Notes: generated by a model not told the origin, from the letters alone. A stretch of DNA of 64,000 nucleotides from Catenovulum adriaticum (GCF_026725475.1 NZ_CP109965.1:2790001-2854000); one strand, 5' to 3'. Positions 7,385 through 18,673 are shown, counted from the stretch's first letter. Translations and numbers: made by a program.

Positions 7385-8263
7385 TTAATCAGCGTTTGTT
7401 TGCTTCATGTATTTAAAGAATGAGCTGTCAGGTTTAACTAACAATACATCACCTTTATCTTTAAAGCTGGCTTTATATGCATCTAGACTACGTAAAAACG
7501 AATAAAACTCTGCATTTTTATTGTAAGTATCAGCATAAATTTTAGCAGCTTGCGCATCACCTTGACCTCGTAAGGCTCTGGCTTCACGCTCAGCATCAGC
7601 AATCATTATGGTAATACGAGAGTCGATATCAGCTTTAATGAACTCAGCTTGTTCTTTACCTTGAGATCTATGCTCTGCGGCAACCGCATTTCGTTCAGCT
7701 CTCATTCTATCGTAAATGTAGCTGCTTACCTCTTCTGGTAAGTTAATCTTTTTAACTCGAACGTCAACCACTTCAATACCCAACTCATCAGCGCTTTCTG
7801 CTAGTAATGACAAGGCTTTTTCCATGAGTTCGTTACGTTCACCTGAAACGATTTCAGCAATAGTACGTGCACCTATTTCACTCCGTAACCCATTGCTAAA
7901 TTTACGGTCAAGTAATGATTCGGCGTTTGTTTTAATACCGCTGGTTTTCAGGTAATAAGTTTCAAAGTCTCTAATTCGCCATTTAACATACGAATCAACA
8001 ATTAAATCTTTTTTCTCTGATGTTACAAAACGATCTGCTTCACCATCTAACGTTTGAATTCGTGCATCTAAAATTCGAACCTTTTCAATTAAAGGTATTT
8101 TCAAATGCAAACCTGGTTCATAAATAACCGTTGTATTTTGACTGTCGCGCTTCACTTTACCAAATTGAATAACGATGCCACGCTGGCTTTCATGAATAAC
8201 AAATACCGATGAATAAAGCACTATGCTCAAGATAACGGCCACTGCGATAGCTAAATTTTTCAT
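7385..8263 (-). CDS. hflC: HflC, modulator of the FtsH protease
   Basis: A 292-residue SPFH/prohibitin-family protein with one N-terminal membrane helix (residues 4-22) and a periplasmic SPFH domain (ESQRGIVIQFGKV to about 190), followed by a long helical region rich in A/E (ERNAVAAEHRSQGKEQAEFIKAD). HflC and HflK assemble into a large cage around FtsH and limit its proteolysis of membrane proteins. Its start lies 3 bp after the hflK stop, so the two are translated together. Length and motifs are standard. Confidence 0.95.
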   Translation of the reverse strand: MKNLAIAVAVILSIVLYSSVFVIHESQRGIVIQFGKVKRDSQNTTVIYEPGLHLKIPLIEKVRILDARIQTLDGEADRFVTSEKKDLIVDSYVKWRIRDFETYYLKTSGIKTNAESLLDRKFSNGLRSEIGARTIAEIVSGERNELMEKALSLLAESADELGIEVVDVRVKKINLPEEVSSYIYDRMRAERNAVAAEHRSQGKEQAEFIKADIDSRITIMIADAEREARALRGQGDAQAAKIYADTYNKNAEFYSFLRSLDAYKASFKDKGDVLLVKPDSSFFKYMKQTNAD

Positions 8264-8266
8264 TAC

Positions 8267-9445
8267 TTATCGACCTCCCGAAAAGCGGTTTGAATCTCGA
8301 ATACCTGAGCCCCGAGAAGAACCAGAAGATTGATTAACAGGCGGTGAATATTGGCCCGATTCAGGCGGCGCATTTTTGTCTGTTTTAACGCCTGCTTGTC
8401 GTTGCTTATCCATAATTTTATCTAACGGTAGATAAATCATGTTACCGCTGCCTTCAGAATCCAGTAATACTTTAGTCGTGTTACTGTACACTTCTTCCAT
8501 CGTGTCTATGTATAAACGCTCACGAGTTACTTGTGGAGCTGCTTCATATTCTGGTAGTAGCTTTTCAAAACGAGCGACTTCACCTCGAGCTTCTAGCACA
8601 ACGCGAGAACTATAAGCTTTTGCTTCTTCTTCCATTCGACGAACTATACCACGAGCTTCTGGTTCACGCGCTTTGGCGTAAGCTTGAGCTTCTTGGATAT
8701 AACGGTTTTCATCTTCCTGAGCAGCAATTGCATCATCAAACGCTGGTTTAACCTGCTCTGGTGGGCGAACCGCTAAAAAGTTCATATCGACAACTTGTAA
8801 ACCAAGGTGATACTTTTCAATGGTTTCTTCAAGTTGACGCCAAGTTGCTTGACGAACTTCTTCACGACCTGTGGTTAAAACGTTATCCATAGTAGAATGA
8901 CCCACTACATAACGCAGCGCACTATCCGTTGCCTGACGTAAGCTATAAATCGGCTCGGTCACACTAAATAAGAAGTTACGCGGATTTTCAATGCGATATT
9001 GAACTTCCATCTCAACTAAAACCACATTTTCATCTTTAGTTAGCATTTTACCGCTAGAGGTTAAAGATGAGATGCTTTCAACATTCACTGCAGTGACTTC
9101 ATCAATAAATGCAGGCTGCCATTGTAAACCGGGATCTATAATGCTGTGGAATTGACCAAATCGTAGTACTACACCACGCTCTGCTTCTTTAATGGTCGAT
9201 AGGCCTAAATAAGCCCATACTAATAAAAGGATAACCGCAACTAAAATCAGACCAGCGCTACTAAAGCCGCCGCCACTTTTATTTCCAGACGAATTATTAT
9301 TGCCACCTTTACCGCCAAAAGCCTTACGGATTTTGTTCATGGTGTCGTTATATATTTCATCTAAATCAGGTGGACCTTGGTCTTTCCCCCCTTTATTACC
9401 CCAGGGATCTTTATTGTTACTATTACCCGGTTCGTTCCAGGCCAT
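8267..9445 (-). CDS. hflK: HflK, modulator of the FtsH protease
   Basis: A 392-residue SPFH protein. The N-terminus (MAWNEPGNSNNKDPWGNKGG) is the glycine/asparagine-rich cytoplasmic segment typical of HflK, followed by a membrane helix (about 68-86, LILVAVILLLVWAYLGLS) and the SPFH domain starting at ERGVVLRFGQF. The C-terminal tail is glycine/serine/proline-rich (SGSSRGSGIRDSNRFSGGR). I start at ATG 9445, which has GGAG 7 bp upstream and gives the family N-terminus; the TTG at 9457 is less likely. It partners HflC. It begins 17 bp after hflX. Confidence 0.95.
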   Translation of the reverse strand: MAWNEPGNSNNKDPWGNKGGKDQGPPDLDEIYNDTMNKIRKAFGGKGGNNNSSGNKSGGGFSSAGLILVAVILLLVWAYLGLSTIKEAERGVVLRFGQFHSIIDPGLQWQPAFIDEVTAVNVESISSLTSSGKMLTKDENVVLVEMEVQYRIENPRNFLFSVTEPIYSLRQATDSALRYVVGHSTMDNVLTTGREEVRQATWRQLEETIEKYHLGLQVVDMNFLAVRPPEQVKPAFDDAIAAQEDENRYIQEAQAYAKAREPEARGIVRRMEEEAKAYSSRVVLEARGEVARFEKLLPEYEAAPQVTRERLYIDTMEEVYSNTTKVLLDSEGSGNMIYLPLDKIMDKQRQAGVKTDKNAPPESGQYSPPVNQSSGSSRGSGIRDSNRFSGGR

Positions 9446-9461
9446 GAGACACTCCAACTAT

Positions 9462-10748
9462 TTAATTAATAATAAACTTGTTTAATTGGTCTTGGTTATT
9501 TTTTAATAAACGATTCCACTCATCTGTGGGTAAGCGTATATCAACTAACCAGTTCCCTTCTTCAGTATAAGATTCATTTTCAATGCAATTTAAGCCAAAT
9601 AAAATACCGCGCCATTGTTGCTCTGAAGGTGGAATAGAAAGTGTAAACTCTACCATTTTACGAGCTAAGCTTTCAGTAAGCGCTTGTAATAATAGCTCGC
9701 ACCCTTCGCCTGTTTGCGCTGATAGCCATATGCGAATAATGTTCCCTTCATCATCTCGATCGATGTGGGGTTTGATATCTTCTAGCTGATCTATTTTATT
9801 GTATACTAGAATTTGAGGCACATCATCTGCTTCAATTTCTTCTAATACTTTATTAACGGCTTCAATGTTTTCACCCCGGCGCTCATCAGCAACGTCAATG
9901 ACATGCAATTGTACATCAGCGTCTCGGGTTTCTTGCAAAGTAGCTTTAAATGCTGCGACTAAATCATGCGGTAAATGTCTAATAAAGCCAACTGTGTCGG
10001 CTAATATTGTTTTCCCCACATCTTCAATTTCAATTTTACGCAAAGTGGGGTCAAGCGTGGCAAATAATTGGTCTGCCGCATACACTTCTGCTTCGGTTAT
10101 TCGGTTGAATAACGTTGATTTACCTGCGTTGGTATAACCCACTAATGAAACGGTTGGAATATCTGAACGTTTACGCGAGCGTCGACCTTGATTACGTTGT
10201 TTTTCAACTTTTTCAAGTCGCCTTTGTATGTTTTTGATTCGTCCTCGAATTAACCGTCTATCCGTTTCAAGCTGGGTTTCACCCGGGCCACGTAAACCGA
10301 TACCGCCTTTTTGTCTTTCAAGGTGAGTCCAACCTCGAATTAATCGGGTTGAGATATGTTTAAGCTGAGCCAATTCAACCTGCAAATTGCCTTCGTGCGT
10401 TCGGGCACGTTGGGCAAAAATATCCAATATTAAACTGGTTCGGTCTAATACTCGACATTTAAAAATTGCTTCAAGGCTTTTTTCTTGCGACGGGCTTAGT
10501 GCATGGTTAAATATAACCACGTTTGCCTCTAGAGCCTTGACGGTCTGCTGAACTTCTTCGGCTTTACCTGTGCCAATAAAAAATTTGGGATCAGGCTTTG
10601 CTCGAGATGCCGTAACTACAGCAAGCGTTTGCACGCCTGCTGATGATACTAACAATTTAAGTTCTTCTAAATCTTCTCTGGCTACTTCGTCATCTAAATC
10701 AACATGAACGAGTACAGCTTGCTCACCTGCTTTATATCTATCAAACAA
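9462..10748 (-). CDS. hflX: HflX, ribosome-associated GTPase
   Basis: A 428-residue GTPase of the Obg-HflX group that rescues or splits stalled ribosomes. The N-terminal domain has FFIGTGKAEEV and the conserved DRTSLILDIFAQRARTHEG, then the helical linker with GGIGLRGPGETQLETDRR. The G domain carries G1 GYTNAGKST, G3 DTVGFI and G4 NKID. Translation appears to start at TTG (10748): the N-terminus FDRYKAGEQAVLVHV matches E. coli HflX from its second residue, CGGAG lies just upstream, and no ATG fits. It follows hfq by 26 bp. Confidence 0.95.
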   Translation of the reverse strand: MFDRYKAGEQAVLVHVDLDDEVAREDLEELKLLVSSAGVQTLAVVTASRAKPDPKFFIGTGKAEEVQQTVKALEANVVIFNHALSPSQEKSLEAIFKCRVLDRTSLILDIFAQRARTHEGNLQVELAQLKHISTRLIRGWTHLERQKGGIGLRGPGETQLETDRRLIRGRIKNIQRRLEKVEKQRNQGRRSRKRSDIPTVSLVGYTNAGKSTLFNRITEAEVYAADQLFATLDPTLRKIEIEDVGKTILADTVGFIRHLPHDLVAAFKATLQETRDADVQLHVIDVADERRGENIEAVNKVLEEIEADDVPQILVYNKIDQLEDIKPHIDRDDEGNIIRIWLSAQTGEGCELLLQALTESLARKMVEFTLSIPPSEQQWRGILFGLNCIENESYTEEGNWLVDIRLPTDEWNRLLKNNQDQLNKFIIN

Positions 10749-10774
10749 GCAATAATCTCCGTTCTACCATTAAT

Positions 10775-11056
<282 letters not shown>

Positions 11057-11083
11057 TCAGCATTTTAGTAGTTAATGCTTTAA

Positions 11084-12016
11084 TTAACTAGCGCTATTTA
11101 AATTTAAACCAGAAATAGTTTTTTGCAACAAGTCATCATGCGTGCTGTTTAACCAAATAACATCTGACCAACCTCTAAGCCAGGTTAATTGACGCTTAGC
11201 TAATTGTCGCGTTGCCACTATTCCGCGAAAGACCATTTCATCATAGTCAATTTTATTATCTAGGTAGTCCCACATTTGCCGGTATCCTACACAACGTATA
11301 GACGGTAAATCAGGATGAAGATCACCTCTTTGATACAATGTTCTAACTTCTTCTTCAAACCCAGCTTTTAGCATTTGCAAAAAGCGCTGTTCAATTCTTT
11401 TGTGTAAAATTTCTCGATTATCTGGTGCAATTGCGAACTGCTTAACGCTATAAGGAAAAGCTTCACCTTTGTCTTGAGTTAGCTCAGTTAAACTTTTTCC
11501 AGTTAACCGATAAACTTCTACCGCTCGGTTGATCCTTTGAGGATCGTTCGGATGAATTCGTTTTGCAGATTCAGGATCGTATTGACTTAACTCCTGATGT
11601 AGCCCATGCCAACCGATTTGCTCCGCTTGTTTAGCGATTTGCTGGCGTATAGTATCATCGGCTGCTGGCAAATTCGATAAACCGTCTAATAAAGCTTTGA
11701 AATATAACATAGTACCGCCTACAAAAAGCGGTATCTTGCCTTTGGCATGAATTTTTTCAATTAAAGCTAATGCATCTGCTCTAAAGTCAGCCGCTGAATA
11801 AGCCTGACTTGGATCTAAAAAATCAATTAAATGATGCGGTGCAACTGCAAGTTCAGCGGCGTCTGGTTTTGCAGTGCCTATGTCCATCCCTTGATAAACC
11901 AACGCCGAATCAACACTAATAATTTCACACGAAAATTGCTGGCATAAGTCTATCGCCAAAGCTGTTTTACCTGAGGCTGTTGGCCCCATTAAAAAAATGG
12001 CTTGTGTATCGCCCAT
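11084..12016 (-). CDS. miaA: tRNA dimethylallyltransferase
   Basis: A 310-residue enzyme adding a dimethylallyl group to A37 of tRNAs that read codons starting with U. The P-loop [14 protein letters not shown] is at residue ~11, with [16 protein letters not shown], the H-x-L-I-D motif ([10 protein letters not shown]), [17 protein letters not shown] and the [16 protein letters not shown] segment. I use ATG 12016, which overlaps the mutL stop as TAATG; the TTG two codons upstream lies inside mutL. Coupled translation with mutL is likely. Confidence 0.96.
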   Translation of the reverse strand: MGDTQAIFLMGPTASGKTALAIDLCQQFSCEIISVDSALVYQGMDIGTAKPDAAELAVAPHHLIDFLDPSQAYSAADFRADALALIEKIHAKGKIPLFVGGTMLYFKALLDGLSNLPAADDTIRQQIAKQAEQIGWHGLHQELSQYDPESAKRIHPNDPQRINRAVEVYRLTGKSLTELTQDKGEAFPYSVKQFAIAPDNREILHKRIEQRFLQMLKAGFEEEVRTLYQRGDLHPDLPSIRCVGYRQMWDYLDNKIDYDEMVFRGIVATRQLAKRQLTWLRGWSDVIWLNSTHDDLLQKTISGLNLNSAS

Positions 12017-14055
12017 TACCAATTTCCAATCACCTTAGATATATCAATTATTTTACTATGTTTTAGTAGCCATTGCTGCATGGTAACTGGGTCAAATTGT
12101 TTCCATTCGTTAAATATAGGTCTGATTTTCTCTAATTCAAGCGTTTGGCATTGCGAAGCTTTAAAAGTAAGTAAAAAAGCAGCTTGTTTTGGAAAATCAT
12201 CCAATGCATGATCATCCAGCTTGTATTCTGTTAACCAATTGGCAATCAGTCGGGCTAAATCCAACTCACGAAACATAGCTGGTACTTTTTTAACAATAAG
12301 TGCATGGTTGCGATTTTCTTCAGTCACAATACCCAGTTTATTTAAGCAGGTTCGTTTATCTGTTAATAATTCACTTTGTTGCTCATTTAATTTAATCGCA
12401 ACTGGCAATAATAGTGGCTGACTAATCAGTTGAGCTTGCACGTAATTATTTTTCAATTTAGCCGCTAATGCTGCGCCATACAGTTCATCAGCTTTGAGTA
12501 AATATAAATTATCATGCCAGCTAGCTAAGATAAATGCTTGTGCTATGGGCATCACTAATTGCCAATCGTTGTTGATACCTTCTGCCGTTTGTTCTTTATT
12601 TTTAGAGGGGTGTTTAGCCCTAATGCTTTGCTTAGAGGGGTCTGATTGCAATAAGTTCTTATATTGCATCATTTGAGCTGATAAATTTTTATCCGTTTCA
12701 GTTTTTGCGGTTCGGTTTGATGCTAAAAACTGAGTTTGAGCGCGTGTGGGCTGAGTTTGCCCCGGAAATAATTTTTTAGCGCCTTCACTTAAGTTGTTAA
12801 ATAATGATGTATTGTCATAGTCTGTGGAATTACTTAATGGCTGAGCAGGCTTCGTCTGATATTGCTGAACTGGCACTTCTGAGACTGCCGCTTGAGACAA
12901 AGGGTTAGTCACCATTTCAGCGGCCGTTGTATTAAAGCTATCTGCTTCAGAATGATCTGCCCCAGAATGAGCTGTATCAAAGCGTTCAGAGCCTGCGGGT
13001 TCAGTTGGCGAAGAGGCTAGTTCAGAATCTGTGATTGAGTCTAACGTTTGCTGCTCTATGCCTTGTTGCAGACTACGTTCTAAGCTTTGAAAAATAAAAT
13101 CATGTACTAAACGCGCTTGATGAAAGCGAACTTCGTGTTTCGAAGGATGCACGTTTACATCAACCTGTTTAGGATCTATTTGAATATACAAAACATATGC
13201 CGGATATAAATCTGTCGGAATTTTATCCGTATAAGCTTGCCGGATGGCATGATTAATCAGTTTATCTCGCATCATGCGGCCATTAATATAACAATACTGC
13301 ATATCGGCTTGATTACGCGCTGTGGTAGGCAAACCTAGCCAGCCGGTTAATTGAATACCATCATAATCGGCATTAATGTTAATTGCGTTATCAATAAAGT
13401 TTTTACTGCAAATGGCCGCAATTCTGCGGTGCTGTCCTGATTCGTTTCTAGCAATTCGATAATGACGCTGAAGTGTACCATTATGAGATAACTTAATTTG
13501 TACATCAAATCGGCTAAGCGCCACTCGCCGAATAACTTCGTCTATATGTGCGTACTCAGTTTTATCCGTTCTTAAAAAACGCCTTCGAGCGGGCGTATTA
13601 AAAAACAAATCAGCAACTTCAACACAGGTACCGGTTGGGTGCGCTGCAGGTTGAATATTAACCGCCATGTCTCTGCCTTCAGCCAAGGCGCTCCAAGCTT
13701 CATTTTGGGTTTGAGTTTTTGATGTTAAAGTCAGCCTTGAAACAGAGCTAATACTGGCTAGGGCTTCACCTCTGAATCCTAAACTCATTATTTGTTCAAG
13801 GTCCAGCAAGGTAGCGACTTTTGATGTCGCATGGCGACTTAGTGCCAACCCTAACTCTGCTTTACTAATGCCAGAACCATTATCTCGAATTCGGATGAGC
13901 TGACTACCGCCACGCTCAATCTCAACATCAATCTGCGTTGCACCAGCATCTAAACTGTTTTCTATGAGTTCTTTAACAACTGATGCTGGGCGTTCTACCA
14001 CTTCGCCTGCAGCAATTTGATTCGCCAATTGAGGCGATAATATTTGAATGCCCAT
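12016..14055 (-). CDS. mutL: DNA mismatch repair protein MutL
   Basis: A 679-residue GHKL ATPase that links MutS mismatch recognition to downstream repair. N-terminal ATPase motifs are clear: [22 protein letters not shown] and [14 protein letters not shown]. The middle (about 340-480) is a low-conservation, S/T/Q-rich linker, longer than in E. coli (615 residues). The C-terminal dimerisation domain starts around [14 protein letters not shown] do not see the DQHAxxER endonuclease motif, as expected where MutH is the nuclease. Start and stop both form TAATG overlaps, with amiB upstream and miaA downstream. Confidence 0.96.
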   Translation of the reverse strand: MGIQILSPQLANQIAAGEVVERPASVVKELIENSLDAGATQIDVEIERGGSQLIRIRDNGSGISKAELGLALSRHATSKVATLLDLEQIMSLGFRGEALASISSVSRLTLTSKTQTQNEAWSALAEGRDMAVNIQPAAHPTGTCVEVADLFFNTPARRRFLRTDKTEYAHIDEVIRRVALSRFDVQIKLSHNGTLQRHYRIARNESGQHRRIAAICSKNFIDNAININADYDGIQLTGWLGLPTTARNQADMQYCYINGRMMRDKLINHAIRQAYTDKIPTDLYPAYVLYIQIDPKQVDVNVHPSKHEVRFHQARLVHDFIFQSLERSLQQGIEQQTLDSITDSELASSPTEPAGSERFDTAHSGADHSEADSFNTTAAEMVTNPLSQAAVSEVPVQQYQTKPAQPLSNSTDYDNTSLFNNLSEGAKKLFPGQTQPTRAQTQFLASNRTAKTETDKNLSAQMMQYKNLLQSDPSKQSIRAKHPSKNKEQTAEGINNDWQLVMPIAQAFILASWHDNLYLLKADELYGAALAAKLKNNYVQAQLISQPLLLPVAIKLNEQQSELLTDKRTCLNKLGIVTEENRNHALIVKKVPAMFRELDLARLIANWLTEYKLDDHALDDFPKQAAFLLTFKASQCQTLELEKIRPIFNEWKQFDPVTMQQWLLKHSKIIDISKVIGNW

Positions 14056-15392
14056 TATGACTGAGGAATCTTTAAGGTTTGACCAATGTGTAAGGTGTCA
14101 GACTTTAAACTGTTCGCTTTTTTAAGTTGAACAATGCTAACGGCGTATCGAGCCGCAATCACAGACAAAGACTCACCTCGGGCAACAATGTGATCTTTAT
14201 TGCGGTATAAATTGGCATACAAAGTGCCCTCTGGCGGGTGTTGACGGTAAAAGCTTTTAACCGCTTTTAATAGTGCACGGGCTAATTTGTATTGGTGCTC
14301 TCTCTGGCTTAATTGACGCTCTTCAGTGGGGTTTGAAATAAACCCTGTTTCAACCAAAATAGATGGTATATCAGGTGATTTTAACACCCCAAAACTTGCA
14401 GATTGTGGATGTGATTTATGCATACGAGTGACAGCAGACATATGCTGAACCACTTCTTGGCTTAATAAATAACTGCTAGACATAGAATGGTCCATCGACA
14501 TATCTAGCAAGGCTTGCGCTAAATATTTTTCGTTTTGGGTATCCTTAATAATGTCACCTGCACCGCCTAACAGCTCTGAATGTTGTTCTTTTTGCTCTAA
14601 CCAACGACCAATCTCTGTATTCGCGCGCCTTAATGATAAAATCCAAACTGATCCCCCTCTGGGTTGAGGGTTAGTAAACGCATCTGCATGGATAGAAATT
14701 AATAAGTCAGCTTTCTTTTGGCGGGCAATCTCTGAGCGTTTATTAACATCAACATAATAATCACCGGTACGGATCAATACCGCTGATAAGCCTTTCTCTT
14801 TATTAATAAGATCAGCAAGCTTTCGTGATATTTGGTAAGTGACTTTCTTTTCATATAAACCGCTTGGCCCAATAGAGCCCGGATCTTCACCGCCATGACC
14901 TGCATCAATAGCAATCACAATATTTCGATTGCTGTTACTTACCACTTGTTTTTTAGGGGCTTGACTGGTTTTAGCGTTTGAATCTGTTAAGTCAACGACT
15001 AAACGATTGCCGTAATTACCAACCGGACTTAAAGCGAATAATCCTGCTTGCAAAGGTTTATTTAAATCTAACACGACTCTAAGTGAATTTTTATATTCTG
15101 GCCGGCTATAACGAACCCGCTTAATTAAATCGCCTACATCACCCAGCGATGATAGGTTGAACTTTTGCTTAAAGTCTCGTAAATCAATCACTAAACGATG
15201 TGGGTTTTCTAAGAAAAAATAACTAAACTTAGGTGTTTGTTGTACGTCAAATACCACCCGCGTACTATCAGGCGAAGGCCAAACACGAACCCCATTAATT
15301 TGATTAGCCGCTAAGCTGGTAAAATTAATTAATAACCAGCCCACAACAACCCACAAATATTTTATTTTTATCGTCAAATTAAACCTGTTCAT
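14055..15392 (-). CDS. amiB: N-acetylmuramoyl-L-alanine amidase AmiB/AmiC type with LysM
   Basis: A 445-residue periplasmic amidase that cleaves stem peptides from peptidoglycan during septum splitting. A signal peptide is visible (hydrophobic residues 12-28, ending SLAANQ), then an AMIN domain ([18 protein letters not shown]...), the amidase_3 domain with zinc ligands in [12 protein letters not shown] in the KKVTYQ region, and SIHADAF and VETGFISN. A LysM repeat ends the protein ([15 protein letters not shown]...[12 protein letters not shown]). The start overlaps the tsaE stop as TAATG. Position between tsaE and mutL is that of E. coli amiB, and the length is the same. Confidence 0.93.
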   Translation of the reverse strand: MNRFNLTIKIKYLWVVVGWLLINFTSLAANQINGVRVWPSPDSTRVVFDVQQTPKFSYFFLENPHRLVIDLRDFKQKFNLSSLGDVGDLIKRVRYSRPEYKNSLRVVLDLNKPLQAGLFALSPVGNYGNRLVVDLTDSNAKTSQAPKKQVVSNSNRNIVIAIDAGHGGEDPGSIGPSGLYEKKVTYQISRKLADLINKEKGLSAVLIRTGDYYVDVNKRSEIARQKKADLLISIHADAFTNPQPRGGSVWILSLRRANTEIGRWLEQKEQHSELLGGAGDIIKDTQNEKYLAQALLDMSMDHSMSSSYLLSQEVVQHMSAVTRMHKSHPQSASFGVLKSPDIPSILVETGFISNPTEERQLSQREHQYKLARALLKAVKSFYRQHPPEGTLYANLYRNKDHIVARGESLSVIAARYAVSIVQLKKANSLKSDTLHIGQTLKIPQS

Positions 15393-15844
15393 TATAGCTG
15401 TTGTAAAAGTTTCTCTCCGATTGAGCTTTGCGCTGTAATTTCAACCGTGCGTTGTTCGGATTCATGGTACATATTAACCAGTAGATCCGCTTGTGCCAAC
15501 CATTGTGCACCTTTTTCCGGCCATTCAATAATACTAATACTGCGATTATCAAAATATTCGCGAATACCAATGTATTCAAGCTCTTCAGGATCAGCTAACC
15601 GGTATAAATCAAAGTGATATATATTGACTTCAGCTAGCTCATAAGGTTCGACTAAAGTATAAGTTGGACTTTTCACAGCCCCTGTAAATCCAAAGCCCTG
15701 TACTATGCCACGCGATAAAGTAGTTTTGCCTGCGCCTAAATCACCTTTTAAATAAATAACACAAGGTGGCGTTAACAGTTGGGCTAATTGCCGCCCTAAA
15801 TTAACGGTTTCGTCGGCATTCGCTAAATGAATATGTTTGTTCAT
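15392..15844 (-). CDS. tsaE: TsaE, ATPase of the tRNA t6A synthesis complex
   Basis: A 150-residue P-loop protein (YjeE family). The Walker A GDLGAGKTTLSRGI sits at about residue 35, followed by KSPTYTLVEPY, HFDLYRLADPEEL, YIGIREYF and SIIEWPEKG, all family landmarks. It works with TsaB and TsaD in adding threonylcarbamoyl to A37 of ANN-decoding tRNAs. It lies 27 bp after nnr (yjeF), matching the yjeF-yjeE pair of E. coli, and its stop overlaps the amiB start. Confidence 0.96.
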   Translation of the reverse strand: MNKHIHLANADETVNLGRQLAQLLTPPCVIYLKGDLGAGKTTLSRGIVQGFGFTGAVKSPTYTLVEPYELAEVNIYHFDLYRLADPEELEYIGIREYFDNRSISIIEWPEKGAQWLAQADLLVNMYHESEQRTVEITAQSSIGEKLLQQL

Positions 15845-15871
15845 GTTTTAACTCTTAATTACAACGTTAAT

Positions 15872-17374
15872 TTATATAACAGCTTGATTAACGACTTGAC
15901 GAATATAGCTCAACATATCGGTTGCTATCATCCCTCTCTCACCTTCTTTTGCAGCTAAATCACCAGCTTGTGCATGTACATTAACACCTATTTCTGCTGC
16001 TAATTCGGGCAAGATACCTTGACCAATAAAACTAGCAATAATGCCAGTTAGCATATCGCCACTACCAGCGGTAGCCATGCCCGGGTTACCATGCTGACAA
16101 ATTTTGATTTTATCTCGACTGGCAATCAAACTACCACAACCTTTTAACACAACCGTACCACTATAGGTGGCTTGTAACTCAGTTATTGCTGAAAATCGAT
16201 CGTGTTGAATATGATACTGACTTTGTTCAATTAAACGCCCGGCTTCAAGCGGGTGTGGCGTTAATACCCAGTTTTTCTGTTTTGTTGGATTTTTTGCCAA
16301 CCAATTTAACCCATCGGCATCTATCACTTTTGGTATGTCTTGCTCTAATACATATTGCATCAAGCCATTTGCCCAACCTGTTTTCCCTAACCCAGGACCA
16401 ATAACAATCACGTCCGCAGCAGCAATTTTATCTTTAAGTATTTGATTAATTCCGTTTATTCCCACCACCATTAATTCTGGCCGTGTCATAGAAACGGCTA
16501 ACACGTTGTCTGGATGGGTGATCACCGAAACCATCCCAGATCCGGTTCTAAGTGCCGCTTCAGCTGACATTCTAATAGCACCCGACATACCTTTGTCGCC
16601 ACCGATACAAAGTACATGGCCAAAATGACCTTTATGGCTATTGCGCTTTCGTTTTTTAAAATGCGCTCTGAGCTCATTAAATTGACTTAATTGAAAATAA
16701 GCATGATTTTGCTGATTAAAATAATCTTCAACGCCTAGTCCTGCAAAATGTATTCGGCCTGTGCAATCAGCTGCATCAGCTGTTAACAACCCACACTTTA
16801 AACCAATAAACGTAACTGTATGTTGCGCTTTAATAGCGCTACCCATGATGCATCCAGTTTTAGCATTTAAACCCGAGGGTACATCTATGCTTACAGTTAA
16901 TTTGGCTTGTAGGTTAATTGCCTCAACAACTTGCTGCCAGCTTGGCGTTAAAGTTTGCTTAAGGCCTGTGCCTAAAATGGCATCGACGACTAAATCATAT
17001 TCAGCAAAATTAGCGTCATCTGCATTAATTTGATTAATCGATTGTGATTGGATTAATTGCCTTGCTTGCTCTGCATCACCTTGCCAATTAACGCAATCAG
17101 GCATATTCGCAATGGTAACTTGCCAGCCTGCTTTAGCAGCCAAAGCAGCAACAACAAAACCATCGCCGGCATTATTGCCTTTACCTACCACTACGCAGAT
17201 AGATTGAGGAGAAATAAAACACGACTGAATTAATTCAAAAACAGCTTGACCTGCTTTTTGCATTAGCTCAAATAAATTGATACCAGCACTTTTAGCTGCC
17301 TGCGCTTCATTTTGACGAAGCTGTTCAGGCATAAAAACAGGGGTTGGTAGCTGTCGACTTTCACTCAATTTCAT
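15872..17374 (-). CDS. nnr: Bifunctional NAD(P)H-hydrate epimerase/dehydratase
   Basis: A 500-residue two-domain repair enzyme. The N-terminal YjeF_N domain (1-220) epimerises damaged NAD(P)HX (VGKGNNAGDGFVVA, DAILGTGL, SIDVPSGLNAKTG). The C-terminal carbohydrate-kinase-like domain (about 230-500) is the ADP-dependent dehydratase (NSHKGHFGHVLCIGGDKGMSGA, VIGPGLG, VLTPHPLEAGRL, GNPGMATAGSGDMLTGIIA). It is divergent from queG across a 153-bp gap that must hold both promoters; TATAAT-like sequence (near 17408-17414) is present but I cannot assign it confidently. Confidence 0.95.
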   Translation of the reverse strand: MKLSESRQLPTPVFMPEQLRQNEAQAAKSAGINLFELMQKAGQAVFELIQSCFISPQSICVVVGKGNNAGDGFVVAALAAKAGWQVTIANMPDCVNWQGDAEQARQLIQSQSINQINADDANFAEYDLVVDAILGTGLKQTLTPSWQQVVEAINLQAKLTVSIDVPSGLNAKTGCIMGSAIKAQHTVTFIGLKCGLLTADAADCTGRIHFAGLGVEDYFNQQNHAYFQLSQFNELRAHFKKRKRNSHKGHFGHVLCIGGDKGMSGAIRMSAEAALRTGSGMVSVITHPDNVLAVSMTRPELMVVGINGINQILKDKIAAADVIVIGPGLGKTGWANGLMQYVLEQDIPKVIDADGLNWLAKNPTKQKNWVLTPHPLEAGRLIEQSQYHIQHDRFSAITELQATYSGTVVLKGCGSLIASRDKIKICQHGNPGMATAGSGDMLTGIIASFIGQGILPELAAEIGVNVHAQAGDLAAKEGERGMIATDMLSYIRQVVNQAVI

Positions 17375-17527
17375 TAGACACTTTTATTTTTTATAAAAAC
17401 TTTATGTATATAATACGGATTTTCTCCGCCGAAAACAGTTAATCAACAAAATCTGATAAAATATGTTATTACGCCATTAAAAGAATACGCTGAATTATCT
17501 AATTTAATGTTTTAAATAAGGTCCGTC

Positions 17528-18673
17528 ATGTCACTGAATAACGAACAACTTGCCCAGCTCGCAATCCAAATAAAAGAATGGGGTAAAGCTTTAGGCTTTG
17601 AGGCAGTTGGTATTAGTGATTTAGATTTATCCGAACATGAACAAAATTTAAAAGACTGGCTAGCCAAGCGGTATCATGGCGAAATGGCTTACATGGAAAG
17701 CCATGGCATGATGAGAGCTCGCCCACAAGAGCTTCACCCTGGCAGCGTTAGAGCAATTTCGGTGAGAATGAATTATTTGCCTGAACATGCTCAATTTGCC
17801 CATACCTTAAAACAACCCCATAAAGCATATGTTAGCCGATACGCCATTGGCCGAGATTATCACAAAGTCATGCGCAATAAACTAAAGCAACTTGGTAAAA
17901 AAATTGAACAACAAACTGAGTTAAATGTAGGCTTTAGACCTTTTGTTGATTCAGCGCCTATTTTAGAGCGACCAATAGCAGCTAAAGCTGGCTTGGGCTG
18001 GGTGGGTAAGCACAGTTTAATTTTAGATGAAGAGGCTGGCAGTTGGTTTTTTCTAGGTGAGTTATTAATTAACCTACCTTTACCCGTTGATCAGCCCGTT
18101 AAAGCACAATGCGGTAGCTGCGTTGCCTGCATGACACTGTGCCCAACGCAAGCAATCGTTGCCCCCTATCAAGTAGATGCTAACCGATGTATTTCTTATT
18201 TAACGATTGAACTACAAGGCGAGATACCTGTCGAGTTTAGATCTTTAATCGGCAATCGAATTTATGGCTGCGATGACTGCCAATTAGCTTGCCCATGGAA
18301 TCGGTATGCTGAACTGAGTCAGGAAACTGACTTTTCAGAGCGTCACGGTTTATTAAGCCAAGATTTATTAAGCCTGTGGCAGTGGGATGAGCAAACATTT
18401 TTAGATAATACTCAAGGTTCTCCAATTAGACGAATTGGTTATCAGCGCTGGCAGCGAAATTTAGCAGTGGGATTAGGCAATGCGGATTATAACGAAAAAA
18501 TAATAAAGGCTTTAACTGATAAATTAGAGGATTCAACAGAATTGGTTCAAAACCATATTTTATGGGCGATAGAACAACAACAAAATAAACAAGCCAATCA
18601 ATTATCTACTCAAACTAAGCAAACAAAACGCTTAGTTCGAGTTGTCGAGAAAGGACTACCGAGAGATGCTTAA
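17528..18673 (+). CDS. queG: Epoxyqueuosine reductase
   Basis: A 381-residue enzyme for the last step of queuosine synthesis in tRNA, a cobalamin and iron-sulfur dependent reductase. Two [4Fe-4S] cysteine sets are clear: CGSCVACMTLCPTQAI (about residue 197) and CDDCQLACPWN (about 248). Upstream are RYAIGRDYHKVMR and the DSAPILERPIAAKAGLGWVGKHS segment that defines QueG. The ATG has AAGGT 6 bp upstream. It is divergent from nnr, the same arrangement as yjeS/yjeF in E. coli. The C-terminal HEAT-like part ends in a short basic tail. Confidence 0.96.
   Translation: MSLNNEQLAQLAIQIKEWGKALGFEAVGISDLDLSEHEQNLKDWLAKRYHGEMAYMESHGMMRARPQELHPGSVRAISVRMNYLPEHAQFAHTLKQPHKAYVSRYAIGRDYHKVMRNKLKQLGKKIEQQTELNVGFRPFVDSAPILERPIAAKAGLGWVGKHSLILDEEAGSWFFLGELLINLPLPVDQPVKAQCGSCVACMTLCPTQAIVAPYQVDANRCISYLTIELQGEIPVEFRSLIGNRIYGCDDCQLACPWNRYAELSQETDFSERHGLLSQDLLSLWQWDEQTFLDNTQGSPIRRIGYQRWQRNLAVGLGNADYNEKIIKALTDKLEDSTELVQNHILWAIEQQQNKQANQLSTQTKQTKRLVRVVEKGLPRDA

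Noticed and set aside
15379..15579. 66-residue open frame overlapping tsaE and amiB
   Set aside because: Shadow of tsaE in another frame on the same strand; tsaE has clear motifs over the same bases.
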